NCBI GenBank assembly: GCA_921293015.1
Contig: OV121086.1
Span: 32,673,194 to 32,737,193, forward strand
Direction of reading: 5' to 3'
Length of the DNA: 64,000 nt
From: Phorcus lineatus
Lineage: Eukaryota > Mollusca > Gastropoda > Trochida > Trochidae
Made by a program: the position numbers and the translations under genes. The notes beneath the pieces are model-generated. The model ran no database searches. It was not told the DNA's origin and was given only the letters and a program-made list of their open reading frames with translations. Position 1 is the stretch's first letter, and every line of letters starts with the position of its first letter. Shown one piece after another: positions 1 through 12,161 of this stretch.

Positions 1-191
1 GCAAAGTACACATTCGAATAAAGTTTATCTTCCCGAAAGCTTACAGGAATAATTTATGCGATTTAAAGTTAACTTTTGAAACGGCGTCGCAAAACTAATT
101 TTTATTGCAACCGAGAAGTATTCATATTATAACAGTTGTTGTATAGGAATACATGACTGAGCTACTTCTATTGGGGGAGAGTGCGGTGCTA
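1..191. repeat. MITE family A, right half (cut by window edge)
   Basis: This is the distal half of a repeat found in full at 15.28-15.71, 31.67-32.12 and 57.29-57.76 kb. Shared landmarks are an internal AAACGGCGTCGC stretch, a GTTGTATAGGAAT block and a terminal TIR reading GAGCTACTTCTATTGGGGGA. The left half lies outside the window. It is non-coding and I see no transposase. Confidence 0.7.
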
Positions 192-1016
192 TTAGCATCT
201 GTTCATTTTCAATTAACTGTAGCTCACCAAACCATATGGGCTTATGAAATGACCCGTCGTCTGACGTCCAAACCTGTTGAACTCGAAAACCTGAAAATGT
301 TGGGGGCATGTACCAAGGGGATCTGAATTTGTAACTTTGGGGCTTCCTCTCCTCCTTAAATATAGACGTGGAAGGTATTTTCCCTTAAAACAACAAATCT
401 TCTTCGAAATCAATTGGCACAGGAGAAAAAATCTTTATGAGTAACATCTGTTTTACATGGAGACTCAAATTCCTAAATTTGGTAATGACCTCACTTCAAA
501 TATGGATGTATCAGGGTGTCCACTCTCAAATCTTCGTTTATCCGTCCTCCATAAATCATCAGTGCTGGAAAGCAAACACTTAAGTACACTTTCTTTGTAG
601 TCTGGAATCTAAGATTTGTAATTTCATTGTACAACCCCCCAATAATAATTGTAAATTTGGTCTTGACAACAATTTTGGCGATGCATTTAACCTGGAGAAC
701 TGTATTTCACAGTCCTTAACATAACGCAATATAAGAGATGATGAGCTACAGGGCCAATGCCTCTGTTTTTAAATTCGCTTTTTCTTCAGCCACAGAGTTG
801 TGTGTTAGATACTATCATCTCCTTAGCCTCTTGACTTACAGGCAAAGCCCCTCTATTCCTTTAGAATAGTTGAAACATTGTGCTCCTGATGATTGTAAAT
901 AGTGAATTGATTTACTTATTCAGTCGCATGTTGATAAATTCCACTTGGTATAGTATTTGTTAATCAAGCAGAAGTTGTAGGTATCGAATCATGCCATTTA
1001 CAAAGTGAACAAATGC
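192..1016. other. No gene seen
   Basis: AT-rich sequence between two repeats. Only short stop-bounded open frames occur, with no recognisable domain, splice-bounded exon or repeat. Confidence 0.5.
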
Positions 1017-1151
1017 AACAGTGTTAAATTTGGGATCACCCTTTCTCCAAATTCGGGCCGAGTACCCTATCAGCAGCTGCTAACTCACATATTTCGCCTT
1101 GAAAATACTCTATACTATTGCAGAGAGTGTGATCCCAAATATAACTCTGTT
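1017..1151. repeat. Short inverted-repeat element (~135 bp)
   Basis: The left end has AACAGTGTTAAATTTGGGATCAC. Read in reverse complement, the right end is an imperfect match sharing TTTGGGATCAC and the outer AACAG. The two ends fold on each other, leaving an internal unpaired region. It looks like a MITE or foldback. No clear target duplication was found. Confidence 0.55.
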
Positions 1152-2232
1152 AAAACTTTTGTGAATTAAGGAAAGGATTGTCAAGAGTTATCCATGTATT
1201 TTACGTGACCAGGTTTTATTCAACGAGTTGAGACAGTACTGATGCTTTAAAAAATATAACACTTTTATAGTAACGTTATCAAAAATAACTATATATATAT
1301 ATATATATATATGTCAATAATTTTATCATTTTCATTTATGTCCATTATATTCCTCAAATGGCGTTACAATGTGAACTTTTTTGTGTTCGAAATTTCTTGA
1401 AATTTGAAGAACTTCACTAGGGATCTTTGAATACAATTAAAAACTGTATATATTGCTTTGATTAGATAACATCCATTCAAAGTGCTTGGTACGTTTTTTT
1501 TATGAATTTGTAGTTTGAAGTTTATGCTTAAAAATTGTTGGTTTAGCAATTGAGCTTATATATGCTCGTTAGTATTGTTAGGAATATTTAATTCTGTATA
1601 ATGTGTACTGAACTGTTACTAACAAAATTTGCTCTAATAATATAAAACAATGTTTTATCATATAAAATCATTTTTTTCATTTTGCTACTTGAAAGGTGTA
1701 AGATTTGCAATGGTACCATACGAGTTACTGTATACTTTTAAAACAACTTGATCAAGGCTTAGGTTTAAATGTCAGCATTAGCTGACAGCAATTAGCTGTG
1801 ATTGATCAATTATTTGCATTTGATTCCTATAATCTATTTCTCTTGTCAGTTATCGCACTTTTACCTTGCAACCTTGACTTGTTGTAACCCTGGTATTAGT
1901 CGTATGACACACTTCCTCGGGTAATAATCTCTATATATGAAGGTAGAGATTAGACGACTAAACCCTTGGTAAAGACCCGTGGATTGTTTGCTGACAGCAT
2001 CTTTTGTGCATAAAAAAGTACACTGCGGGGTTGTTCTCTTTGAGGATTGTTATAGTTCTTATAATGGCTGGGATGGATAATGTTACTGGATTCATGGATT
2101 GTATGACTGTTTGCACTAATAGTATGAATTCATTGTCTTTATTAGGCCTGTTGTAAGAGTTGTTTGCGCAATTATCAGAATATACTGTATTTACCATGTT
2201 TTACCATTCAACTCTATTGTTCTCTTAGGGTT
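1152..2232. other. No gene seen; one (AT)n microsatellite
   Basis: AT-rich non-coding sequence. It holds a perfect (TA)n run at 1290-1312. Nothing else could be supported. Confidence 0.5.
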
Positions 2233-2314
2233 GGTAAGTAAGTTGAACACCGTGTTTTGCCCATGCTCAGGTGGTAAGTTCAATGAACACCGGTGTTCAA
2301 CTAACTTACTCACC
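2233..2314. repeat. Imperfect hairpin (H1)
   Basis: The arms GGTAAGTAAGTTGAACACCG and CGGTGTTCAACTAACTTACT are reverse complements with a mismatch, separated by about 40 bases that include an internal second copy of GTGAAC-like sequence. A transcript could fold into a long hairpin. It is probably a small foldback element. Confidence 0.6.
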
Positions 2315-2411
2315 TATAAACAAGTTTAAAGTTATGAATATTTTTTTCTCATAGTGAAGATGATTCGTAAAATAACTTGTAATTTGGATCAGGAGAATTG
2401 ACAAATGTTTT

Positions 2412-2484
2412 TGAAAGAACCGGGAATCGAACCAGTGTCATCCTGATAATAGTCCAGAGAGATAACCACTAGACCAACGAATCC
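2412..2484 (-). tRNA. tRNA-like sequence (pseudogene or SINE head)
   Basis: On the minus strand this 73-nt stretch has a good A box (TGGTCTAGTGGTTA) and B box (GGTTCGATTCC) at tRNA spacing. A 5-bp anticodon stem with two G-T pairs closes a loop ACTATTA, which would place UAU at the anticodon but with C instead of U at position 33. The acceptor stem and T stem pair poorly. It is therefore either a decayed tRNA (Glu-like A box) or a tRNA-derived SINE promoter, not a confident functional tRNA. Confidence 0.45.
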
Positions 2485-2492
2485 AGCTGACA

Positions 2493-3109
2493 TTCGTAGA
2501 TATTTCAATGACCAAATGATTTAGATCTTTTGAAGTGATAGGAATGAGATAAACATGGTTAATTTTGTAAATCTTAAACGTTTACGGTGGTAAACATCTC
2601 CTCATTTACATGTTGAGATTTAGTCTTTTGTGGTTACTTAGGTGATGTTTACACTGGTTTTACTTTCTGTTATGAAGCAAGTATATTTCAGCATGCTGCA
2701 CGTGCGGGGCGATTTCCTCATGCTTCTGTCACCTATCGTATTTTCAGAAATTATATAATGATATAATCCTGCTTCTAAATAAACTATTATCAAACTATTT
2801 AACTGAAACGCTCTAATTCAGTATATATTATTCAACTTACACATTAAATGTACATTAATCAACTATATATGCAATTATTTTATGTTATATCTCATCTAAA
2901 ACATTTTGATTTGTAAACACTTTTTGGATTAAACGTTTATCATAAAATTATAATTTCACAATATTTCTTGCTTTCTGTGCAATAAGTAAGCAAGACAAAC
3001 ACTGGTGTACTTTTTGAGAGACAATCAGAACTTGGTAAGATGAATAGAGAACAAGTTCAATTGATTTACAAATTCATTATTACAAGATTATGACGTTTCG
3101 CTGTAGGTA
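2493..3109. other. No gene seen
   Basis: AT-rich, non-coding, between the tRNA-like sequence and the 3.1-kb TIR element. No repeat or exon could be supported. Confidence 0.45.
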
Positions 3110-3113
3110 CTAA

Positions 3114-6100
3114 TGTATCATCCCAACTGCGGATCCGCCCGATCTTAAGATGGGACGCGTCCCAACTTGGGATTCCAAGTTGGGACGTCCCATCTTGAGA
3201 TGGGTCGGAGGATACTAAAACATGTTAATAATATTCATATTTTATAATGAATTGTGTCAGTAAAACATGTTTTTAGATAATTCTGTTCTATTCTTTTCAC
3301 ATCTACGAAGAAAATTTGATTTGATGTTCATTTACTTCACTTTCTGACTCAGTTTCATCTGTTATCGAGTACGAACGATTCAACACTACTCAAACAATTA
3401 TTCAAAGTCCCATTTGAATCACATTTGTTAAGCGACATCACAAAATCAGATCAATATAGAGATTTATATTTAGATAATAGTTTTCAGCATTTTTCAAACG
3501 ACCAATACATGCGTAGGTCGAACAGCTGTAAACAGGGAGAAACCAAACGGCTCCACATTTCACAGAGACATATTTGTTTCTTAGTTTCTTTACAAAAAGG
3601 TGGTATAAACTTTTAACAAACAAAGATATGAAGTTATTCTAATACAGATCCAAGTTTTACAACACTAGTGATAAATTGCTTTTTTAAAAATATATATTTA
3701 AAAAACGTACCTGATACAAAGAAATGAATAATCCATGCAAAAACCTTCTATAAGCAGAAATTAAGGTACTCTCCATCGTTACAATCCAGCGCTGAATACA
3801 CTGAATGTGTTAATGTGACAGCTTGGCATGTCAGAGGACGAATGATTGGGCACCAATTTGCCCACCGTAGGTAGTGTTAGGCTAAAACAACATATGGAGA
3901 CACCATAAGCCCATGTTGTTTTAACAAATTATCATCTTGTTTATCTACTTGGCGACTTGGTTGGTTGTATCAAATGTAAAAAGAATTTTAAAGTTCCTAT
4001 TATGCTTTAAACATATTTATTCATGATATAGTACATGAAGGGATTGGCCAACAAGCTCAAAAGAGCTTATTTTAAGGCTGCTCCAATATAATCACATATG
4101 TAAATATATACAAACAAATTATAGTGAGTGACGTGTGACAAATCGTTATTCAATTTCGAAAAAATATACACTGATATTGCATGTATAGCATTTGTTTATT
4201 TGGCAGTCGTTATAAAATGAATGTGCTTATGAAATTTCAAATCGATCAGACTTCATGATATAATTGTGAATCGAGTTCAGTAACTTTTCTAGGTCATTTT
4301 TTGTTCCTATTTTCAAAGTCTGGTTCCCCAACATTTTAGATATTTTCTACTAGTGCCAACTTAGGGCTTGAATATTCCCTGGTAAATCATATCAATATAC
4401 TAAAATCTATCTTAACGGCGACATTTGTCACAGATCTAGAGTGTTGACGAATTCCTAATAATATCTGTTTATCATTTCATAAATGATACCAAACGACTTT
4501 TAAAGCTCTTTCCTAAAATTTGTACCAAATGTAAGGTAGACACATATTGCGTATTCTCATACAATGAAATATGATAATATTTTACAATAAGAAGGACAGT
4601 TTCAATATCAAATTTGTATAAGAAATGACAGTTTCTATATTAAATTTGTATAAGCAATAACAATATGAATCATTTAGTCCTCTGAAGATAACACATGAGA
4701 ACATGTATGTCAGCACAAAATAACTCGATAATTGTTAGTATATCAATAAAACTTCGTTGATGTGTATTTAGAAACCTAATGCCTTTTTTCGGGGGGGACA
4801 TGTTTAAGATAACAAAACGATTAGTTAAGTAAACTTTCAGCTGTAAAACAACAATATTACACTGAAATGTAATTCTTCCTTCTCACCTACTCATCTTATT
4901 TGACTTAGTTGATCAGTTGATTAACTTATTAGCAGTAACAACACACAACAATTCTCTCAATTCAACGCTTCTAACAAGCCTAGATAGACGCTTGTACATA
5001 TAGAAACAACCTTTTCATACTGATCGAAATCATATGTTACCTCGGGTTAAGTAGAAAAAAAATAATTTTACTCAACTCTGTACCCTGGTGTGTGTCAAAA
5101 AATCTTGTGAAGGTAAACAAAGTTTATTAATGAACTCAAAGTCAACCAACTCCGTTTATAATCTTCTTGTAGTATTGATAAGAAATGAGTTGAAATATTG
5201 TATTTCTAATGATGTTAGATTTCATTTTGGTTACTTTATATGATAATCGTTCTGTTTATGAAAAATATATTTTGAATATATTCAGTTTGGCCAAAACACT
5301 TTCATCGAATAACAATAACAATAAACATAAACATTTGATCACGTCTGCGTCCTATCAGTGATAATGCCTTGATAAATAAGAATGATAATCATTGACTAAA
5401 ACAACAAACGCTCGGCGTGTACCTTAGTGTTACAAGCATGCTCATGTACAATTGGTACCCATTCTTGTCACTAATTGGAAGGTGACACACAGGTATTAGT
5501 GTCATAACCGAACCGGATGTTTACCAAAATACCTTCTTTCGGACCCCCTCTCCCCCCTCCACCCTTCTCTGAACTACCAAGCAGGTATGTTTGCCATTTG
5601 CACCACGACACTGATCAGATCAGGTTCGATCGGAAATAGGAGGAGGCATAACTGGATTTATTTACTGGACATCTTATAAGCATTGACGGAACACCACTTA
5701 TAGGTTAGTGTTTGTGAATTATGTTTAAGAAACATAAAGTCTTAGATTCGACTATCAAACACAATGAGTACATTGAAATCATATGCTTAACGGAACGGTT
5801 TATATGTAAGAAATTGAACTGATTAGAAGGCATTAGCATTCATGGTATTCACTAAGAGTGGGTTTTGAGTGTATATATTTTTTTTTATTTGCTTAACATG
5901 CTGTCACAATTTAAAAAAATTAAGAATATAATGAAATAATTTATAAAATTTTGTATAAGAATTACTTTTGAAATCGTATTGTACTATGATGAAAGACTCG
6001 TATGCGATGAGAGATAGATATAGCCAATAAGTCATGAAAATCAACATAAAATCAAAATATCTTTCGAGGGCCTTAAAGCGCTTATCTAAATGATACATGT

Positions 6101-6258
6101 TATCATGTTATTACTAAATTCAACAGTAGAATAAGAATATTATGAACATGTTAAAGTATTCGCTGTCCCATCTCAAGATGGGACGTCCCAACTTGGAATT
6201 CCAAGTTGGGACGCGTCCCATCTTAAGATGGGACGCGATCCCAAGTTGGGATGATACA
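3114..6258. mobile_element. 3.1-kb TIR DNA transposon, apparently non-autonomous
   Basis: The outer ends read TGTATCATCCC and GGGATGATACA and are flanked by CTAA on both sides (3110-3113, 6259-6262), a possible 4-bp target duplication. The first ~100 bp of each end are inverted copies. They are themselves built from short palindromes such as CCCATCTTAAGATGGG and an AACTTGG-AATTCC-AAGTT unit. Weaker inverted similarity continues inward for about 80 bp more. No transposase-like open frame is visible in the 2.7-kb interior, which is AT-rich. The superfamily is not assigned. The alternative is two separate short palindromic insertions in opposite orientation, which the extended inner similarity argues against. 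Confidence 0.65.
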
Positions 6259-6262
6259 CTAA

Positions 6263-6859
6263 CACCGCTTTCAAGCACTTGTATTGTTTGCAATAAAGAA
6301 GTTGTAAATCCATGGAACTTGTTCTCTTACACAGGTATGACTAAAACATTTATTACGACAAATAAGAATAAAGGATGCTTGACATTTCTTGTCGTTTACC
6401 ATGAGAATCTTATTGCTTGAGGCTTACGTTGTTTTTATTTTGAAGAAACTACCGATAATGTTATTAGTTAGTACCAGTATGTTTCTAAATAAGCAAAGTT
6501 TGTTATGTTTTTGTATCTGGTTCTCATTATTTGAACAATCATAAGATCTGTTGTCTTGTCAATGTAAGGTCAAGACTCATTATTAGTTGAAAACTGCTTC
6601 AGACTCATCTTGAGCGTTAATGTTATCTTTTACGACAGTTTCCTTCTGTATCACTGACGGATATGTGACACTCATTGAAGAAAATACGTAAAATTCAATG
6701 TTTGTATTTAATGATATAAAGTCAATAAAAAAATATGGGCATCCATTTGTTGTTGTCAATCTTACCAAGTGGATATATCGTCATCAACGACGGGTCCTAT
6801 TCTTGTTGCATCTCTATTATAAAGAATAAATGTCAGTTTATTTATTTGGAAAACGTTCT
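6263..6859. other. No gene seen
   Basis: AT-rich sequence between the TIR element and a LINE. Only short chance frames are present. Confidence 0.45.
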
Positions 6860-6946
6860 AAAACGTATAGATTTTTTGGGGTTTTTTTTTCAATTTTTTT
6901 TTTTTGATCCCATAAACTTCATGTACAGAATAAGTTGATTACAGGC

Positions 6947-7939
6947 TCATCCATCTGGATCAAAGATTGGGAGTAGAGGAGACCATTTCTTTGTAAAAAT
7001 ATCCAATTTATGATTTTTAATGGATATGAATTTCACAACTGTGAATATGTCTTTAAAAAACTTTTCAAAAAGTTTTAAGTTAGGGATGTTTTTTTTAAGG
7101 TTACAAATATAAATGTGTCTTTTAGCCGAAAGTATTAAGTGATTTAATAAAGGGTCAGTATTTAAAGTTCCGAACCAAACAAGAAATTTTGTCAATTGCA
7201 TATCTAAAGTGTTTTGATTAATCCAATTTTGAAGTTCATTCCAAAAGTGTTTTGTTTCCTCGCACTCCCAATATACATGACATACATTTTCATCAGCAGC
7301 ATGACAAAATGTACATCTGATATCGTCAACAAGTTTCATTTTCATGAGTTCTTTTTTAGTATAAATAATTCCATGCAGAAACTTTAATTGAAAATCAAGC
7401 AGTTTGATATCCTTTATGTTTTTTCTATGGACACAAAAAATCCTGCTCCAGTTAAAATCAATATCTTGAAACAAATTTTCCCATCTAAGGCAAATAGGAG
7501 GCATAATACTATCAGAGAGCAGCTTGTCATAATATTTTCTAGAGCCCTTGTTTGGAGTCATGAAGTCCCTATAAAGGGAATTAACATGGACATGATTAAC
7601 ATTTGTATGTCTGTAATCTTCTAAAGTCTTTGTCCATGAATTTGGTATGATATATAAAATATAGTCAAGATCCATATATGTTCCCCTAATCCCAAATCTA
7701 ATTTTCAAATTTTCAAAACTAACCAAACCCTGTTTATCATATAAGTCCTTAATAGTCCAAATTCCTTTATTTGTCCAGTGTCTGATAATGTGGTTTGGAT
7801 TTTTAAAGTTGTGATTAAGCCATATTGGTTGGGATAGGATTTCATTTATGTCATCATCAATCATGGATTTTCGACAGTAGATTTTCCAAGCTCTAGTAAC
7901 ATCCCTCCGTTTCAACAATCTCCTGAATATTTGCCCCAA
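6947..7939 (-). pseudogene. LINE ORF2 C-terminal region with zf-RVT
   Basis: An open frame of 330 codons encodes the region downstream of the reverse transcriptase. It ends in a zinc-binding 'zf-RVT' type module with the pattern CTFC...CHVYWEC (C-x2-C...H-x4-C, about residues 230-247). This module is typical of L1/Tx1-clade LINE ORF2 proteins. The upstream ~30 codons overlap the RT frame in another phase, marking a deletion or frameshift junction near 7.9 kb. The protein would act in target-primed reverse transcription, but this copy cannot be active because it lacks endonuclease and catalytic RT residues. Confidence 0.8.
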
Positions 7940-8511
7940 ATTTCAATATATCTTTTAGTGGAAAATTACATGGATTATTTACAATACCTTTTATTTTGTC
8001 ATTTTGTCTGATCATACAACCCAGGATTTCAGCTACAAATAGAAATAGGTATGGTGATAAAGGATCTCCTTGTCTGCAGCCTCGTTCATTTGAAAAGAAT
8101 TTTGATAGATGTCCATTTTGAATAACACATGATGTTGTGTCATAAGTTAATAAATTTATCCAGCGTAAAATCTCTGGACCGAGACCAAATTTTAATAGAA
8201 CCGCATTGATGAAATCTTTGGAAACAGTGTCGAAAGCTTTTTCAAAGTCTATTAATATCAATAAACCCTTAATGTTTCTTTTCTTAGTTTCAAACAAAAT
8301 ATCGTAGAATAATCTGGTGTTTTCACTAAGTGTTCTGCCTGGAATAAATCCAGTCTGATTATCATGGCTTAAAGTGTCTAAGGTAATCTTCAACCTGTTA
8401 GCTATGCATGCACTTATAATTTTATATAATGCATTTAATAAAGTTATTGGCCTCCAGTTCTTTAATAGAGTTCTGTTTTTATCAGCTTAAGGAATACAAA
8501 ACAAAGAAATG
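7893..8511 (-). pseudogene. LINE ORF2 reverse transcriptase fragment
   Basis: Read on the minus strand, this gives the RT fingers and palm. Motifs are NWRPITLLN, LILIDFEKAFDTV (first catalytic Asp) and RGCRQGDPLSPYLF. An in-frame TAA interrupts the conserved 'IPKADKN' motif near 8.49 kb. After RGCRQGDPLSPYLF the frame runs only ~40 residues before joining out-of-phase C-terminal sequence, so the YADD box and thumb are missing. The motifs are those of the L1/Tx1 clade. It is dead. Confidence 0.85.
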
Positions 8512-8521
8512 AAAACGTATG

Positions 8522-8703
8522 GAGTTCATATACTGTAACCACCTCTATATTACCTCTGCCATTGCGTCTACTTTAACTTACATAGTAAGTATTAAACAAT
8601 GATTGTGAAGCCAACATGATTCAAACATCCTGATGTCTACAAAAAAACCACTGTCTTGATGGTAGAACTAAACTTGAATATCAATTCATGTATATCCTAC
8701 TTT
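8522..8703. other. No gene seen
   Basis: Short spacer between LINE copy 1 and the TTAA-bounded unit. Confidence 0.4.
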
Positions 8704-9642
8704 AAGGATGTTCGCTCCTCAAATTTAAAGTATTAAACTTTTTTTCTAACTTGTATTTTTCAAATGTTAAGTGTATTTGCTTGAAATATGAACACACAAA
8801 AATAGGGGTTAGTGTGGGTTTTTTCGAAACATTCTAAGACAAAGATCCCTTTGTCAGTCACAGTTTTAACATGGGAGTCTATGGAGAAATCTTGACCTTT
8901 TTTGAGAAATCTTAAATTTTAATTATTTCCTGTATTAAACTTTTTTTAATATGAAAATATGTCAGAGTTAACATAATTTTCTTCCAGAAAAATGTAAAAA
9001 ATATATATGGTAGTGTGGGTTTTTAGCCGCTACGGAGCAACATGTATTGAAACATTTAAATTAAATAAACAACATTCAAGCTATTTTTGTACTAAAAACA
9101 TGCTTTCCTCCACTCATTATCTAAAAATCTACCTGAATGCATACATACAAATCATATTCATTCAACAACATCTACTTGCTAAGATAAACAGTAAATAAAA
9201 CTGGCCGAAATGATAGTTACAATTGAAAATTGATGAGTCAGCAAAATTATGAATTAATTCAAAATACATCAGACACGTTTTTTCTCTTTAAACACACCAT
9301 ATGTATTTGATTTATAATAAATAAACATGAAGAAAATACAAAATAGTAGAAATAACACAAAAATACAATTTATTTCTTTTCTCACACCACTTTTCAAAAG
9401 GTACAGAAAATCAAAAAATCATAAAGGGAAGCAACTGGTCAACTTGAAGCGCACATAAAATACCTAGAGAAATGTGTCTTGTCAGGTACACAAAATATTA
9501 ATTTAACTCAACCAGAAACTATAAATCCTTGGTTATTGTATGTTAACCAAAAAGGAATGTATCAAGTCATTATTCTCCAACTGAGATTCACAGACACACT
9601 GGGAAATCATAGGTTTATATGATCTGTATGTCACAGCATTCA

Positions 9643-9702
9643 TTACAACAGTTTATCCTCTACTCTGCATCTACTCTGCATCGGATGAAAGTACACATCT
9701 AC
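9643..9702 (-). other. Tentative terminal exon (small gene?)
   Basis: On the minus strand a pyrimidine-rich acceptor (CATCTTTTCAG) precedes 19 open codons and a TAA, reading VDVYFHPMQSRCRVEDKLL. It could join in phase 0 to the candidate exon at 12108-12161. No homology is recognised, and chance splice signals are common in AT-rich DNA. Low confidence. Confidence 0.15.
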
Positions 9703-9887
9703 CTGAAAAGATGAGTAAGTTGGTTAACTACACTCATTAGAATTGATTCCTTTTCATTTCATAATGGCAAACAGCCAATATTGTCATATCTTTTTAAAAA
9801 TCCATTACAGTTCATACAATGATGAACATAATTGATAATTTGGCCTTTGGAATAAGAGCAACAAGCTTGTAGTTAAGATGTGACTTT

Positions 9888-11504
9888 TGGATTGGTTCGA
9901 AAAAACGCTGTCGAATGAAACTTTTACAGGACAGTAAAATGGATTGGACTGAAACTTTTAAACTATTGGGTATAAAATTTGACACTCATCTTGAAAATAT
10001 GGTTGATCTTAATTATAATGATAAATTTAAAGAAATAGAAAATTCGATGCATCTCTGGAAAAGTAGAATCCTGACACCATTTGGACGTAATACAGTATTG
10101 AAATCACTATTCTTGCCAAAATTGAATCATTTGTTTTCTACTCTCCCAGCACCATCTGAAGATATTATACAATCCTTTCAAACTAACTGCTTTAGATTTA
10201 TTTGGAACGAAAAGCCAGATAAGATTAAAAGAGACCGAGTAACGAGTAATATTCCAGATGGAGGTTTTAAGGTTCCAATTATAAAAGATATCATTGCTTC
10301 ACAGAAAATTTCCTGGCTTCGCCGTATACAACTCTCAGATACTGCTTTTATAACATTTCTTATGGAAGCGAAGATTGTTCCACCAACTTTTTTGGAAAAA
10401 GATGCAAAATATATCAAAGACCATATTATAGATACCATAAGAAACCCTTTCTGGCGGGAGGTGTTATCATGTTGGAGTACCTTCTTGGATACATATAAGA
10501 AAACACGAAGGGATGCCTATTCCCAATTCTTATGGTATAATGACAATTTACAGGTTGATAATAAATACATTTACATTAGGAACTGGGAAGAAGCGGGAAT
10601 AAGATATATCAATGATTTGGTAGATAATGAAGGCAAACTCCTCTTTCACGAACAATTCATGAATATATATAATATTTCCTGTAATTTTTTAACGTACTAC
10701 GGTGTGTATAAAGCCGTAGATGCGTATCTAAAAACTCTAGAATCCGATGAAAATACCCCTTTGATGTCCCCAATACTCCCTTTCAACCACTCCTTACTCA
10801 TTAATAACCAAAAGGGATCAAAATATTATTATAATGTTTTATTACTATCAAAATTTCAGAGGACATCGGCCAATCAGCAATGGGAAACTGACATCACTAA
10901 TTTCACTGATCAAGAATGGAGAAATATAAATGAAATTCCCTTTCGAGCTACTGATAGTGTGCAATTGCGTTGGCTTCAGTATAGAATCATTAACCAAATC
11001 CTGCCTGTTAGTAAATATCTCTTTAAGATAGGCTATAAGAATTCTCCTTTATGTACAAGCTGTTACGGCTCTGATGCTGATATATGTCATGTATTATGGA
11101 ATTGTGAACATGCTCACTCTCTCTGGAATGAAGTTGAAAACTGGATAAATACGCAGGCGGAAATAAATATCTCCTTCACTAAGAGAAATGTTCTTCTAGG
11201 TTTTCTTTCAAAAAGTAATGATCCATTAAATGCAATATGTCTTGTGATTAAAGATGTTATTTTCAGAAGTTACCTTAATAAGAGGACATTATCATTTACG
11301 CACATTCAGAGAGAGTTGGCAAATTACTATAATGTAACAAAAACTATAGCCTTTTCTAATTGTAACCCTAACAAATTTGTAAAATTCTGGTCTAGTTGTC
11401 ATAACTTGTTCATTGACCATTCCGAATCAACTGTGCTGTTCAGTTTCGTGACAATGCTAAAAATGTTTTATATGATTTGCTGTACTTCAAAAAAAGTGGA
11501 ATAA
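9888..11504 (+). pseudogene. LINE ORF2 C-terminal part (529+ codons)
   Basis: The frame is open from the truncation point to the stop just before the A-tail. It starts with the RT thumb region (GSKKRCRMKL... then FKLLGIKF, typical of L1/Tx1 ORF2) and ends with the zf-RVT module CTSCYGSDADICHVLWNC. The upstream AP endonuclease and RT palm, including the YADD box, are absent through 5' truncation. The first Met at 9915 is internal, not a native start. It is non-functional on its own. Its lack of stops over 1.6 kb contrasts with the older LINE relics in the window. Confidence 0.9.
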
Positions 11505-11523
11505 AAAAAAAAAAAAAAAAAAA
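9888..11523 (+). mobile_element. 5'-truncated L1/Tx1-like LINE, copy 2, with 13-bp TSD
   Basis: AAGATGTGACTTT occurs immediately before (9875-9887) and after (11524-11536) the element, and a ~22-base A-tail precedes the right copy. This is a textbook target-primed insertion. The element begins inside ORF2, downstream of the RT catalytic core. The open frame is intact, suggesting a comparatively young insertion. It lies inside the TTAA-bounded unit. Confidence 0.92.
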
Positions 11524-12107
11524 AAGATGTGACTTTCAATGTCATCTTGTCTTAAAGAACATTGTACACCTCACTTAACATAATCACTAGCCTCAAAAAA
11601 CTTCCCAACAATATTTTATGAATTTAAGGGGAATTAATTTTTTTTTAATTTGATTATGTCTAGTCTCAAAGACCTTTTTGACCTTTCTTCTCTCATTATG
11701 TTAATATTACATGATCATTCATGAACACAGAAATATACAAAAGTTTTATTATTACAAAAAATACCTATGATGAAAGTAATCAATTGTTGACAATGGTCGA
11801 ATAAGGATTTTTCCTTCTTGATTTGTCATAATTAGTATGATACTCTAAACATATATAATTGTGACCTGAAAAGAATATAACTTATTGTTATGTAATGAAT
11901 TAATTATTCCAATGAGTAGGCTTTCTAATGCTGCTAGGGCGTAGGCAATATTTCTGTCATTGGCCGCCAAATCATTATAAAAACTTTCAGTTCAATAATA
12001 TATTCTCATCAATAATGATTTTTTCAATGATCAGAATAAATCAAATACAATCAGCGAATCAAAAGTGATTATTTGCTTTATATATTTGATAGTTATCAAT
12101 TTATTAC

Positions 12108-12161
12108 CTCAATTTCTGCAGCTTTAGCTACCAGCATCTTTTTCAGTGGTGATCTCAGGTT
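12108..12161 (-). other. Tentative internal exon
   Basis: A minus-strand 54-nt segment is bounded by an acceptor (TTGTCATTTAG) and a donor (GAG|GTAATA). It reads NLRSPLKKMLVAKAAEIE in phase 0. It might belong with the tentative exon at 9643-9702, but no protein is recognised. An upstream candidate around 12.44-12.55 kb does not join in frame. This could equally be non-coding. Confidence 0.15.

Larger units (their letters stand above)
6871..8511 (-). mobile_element. 5'-truncated L1/Tx1-like LINE, copy 1
   Basis: The element lies on the minus strand. The T-rich run at 6871-6905 is its A-tail and the upper end is truncated inside the reverse transcriptase. AAAACGTAT occurs at both edges (6860-6868 and 8512-8520), a 9-bp candidate target-site duplication. 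The coding content is described in the two pseudogene entries. An internal deletion removed the region containing the catalytic YADD box. Confidence 0.8.

Noticed and set aside
6142-6420. 92-codon plus-strand frame
   Set aside because: It reads through the palindromic TIR of the 3.1-kb element; no protein features.
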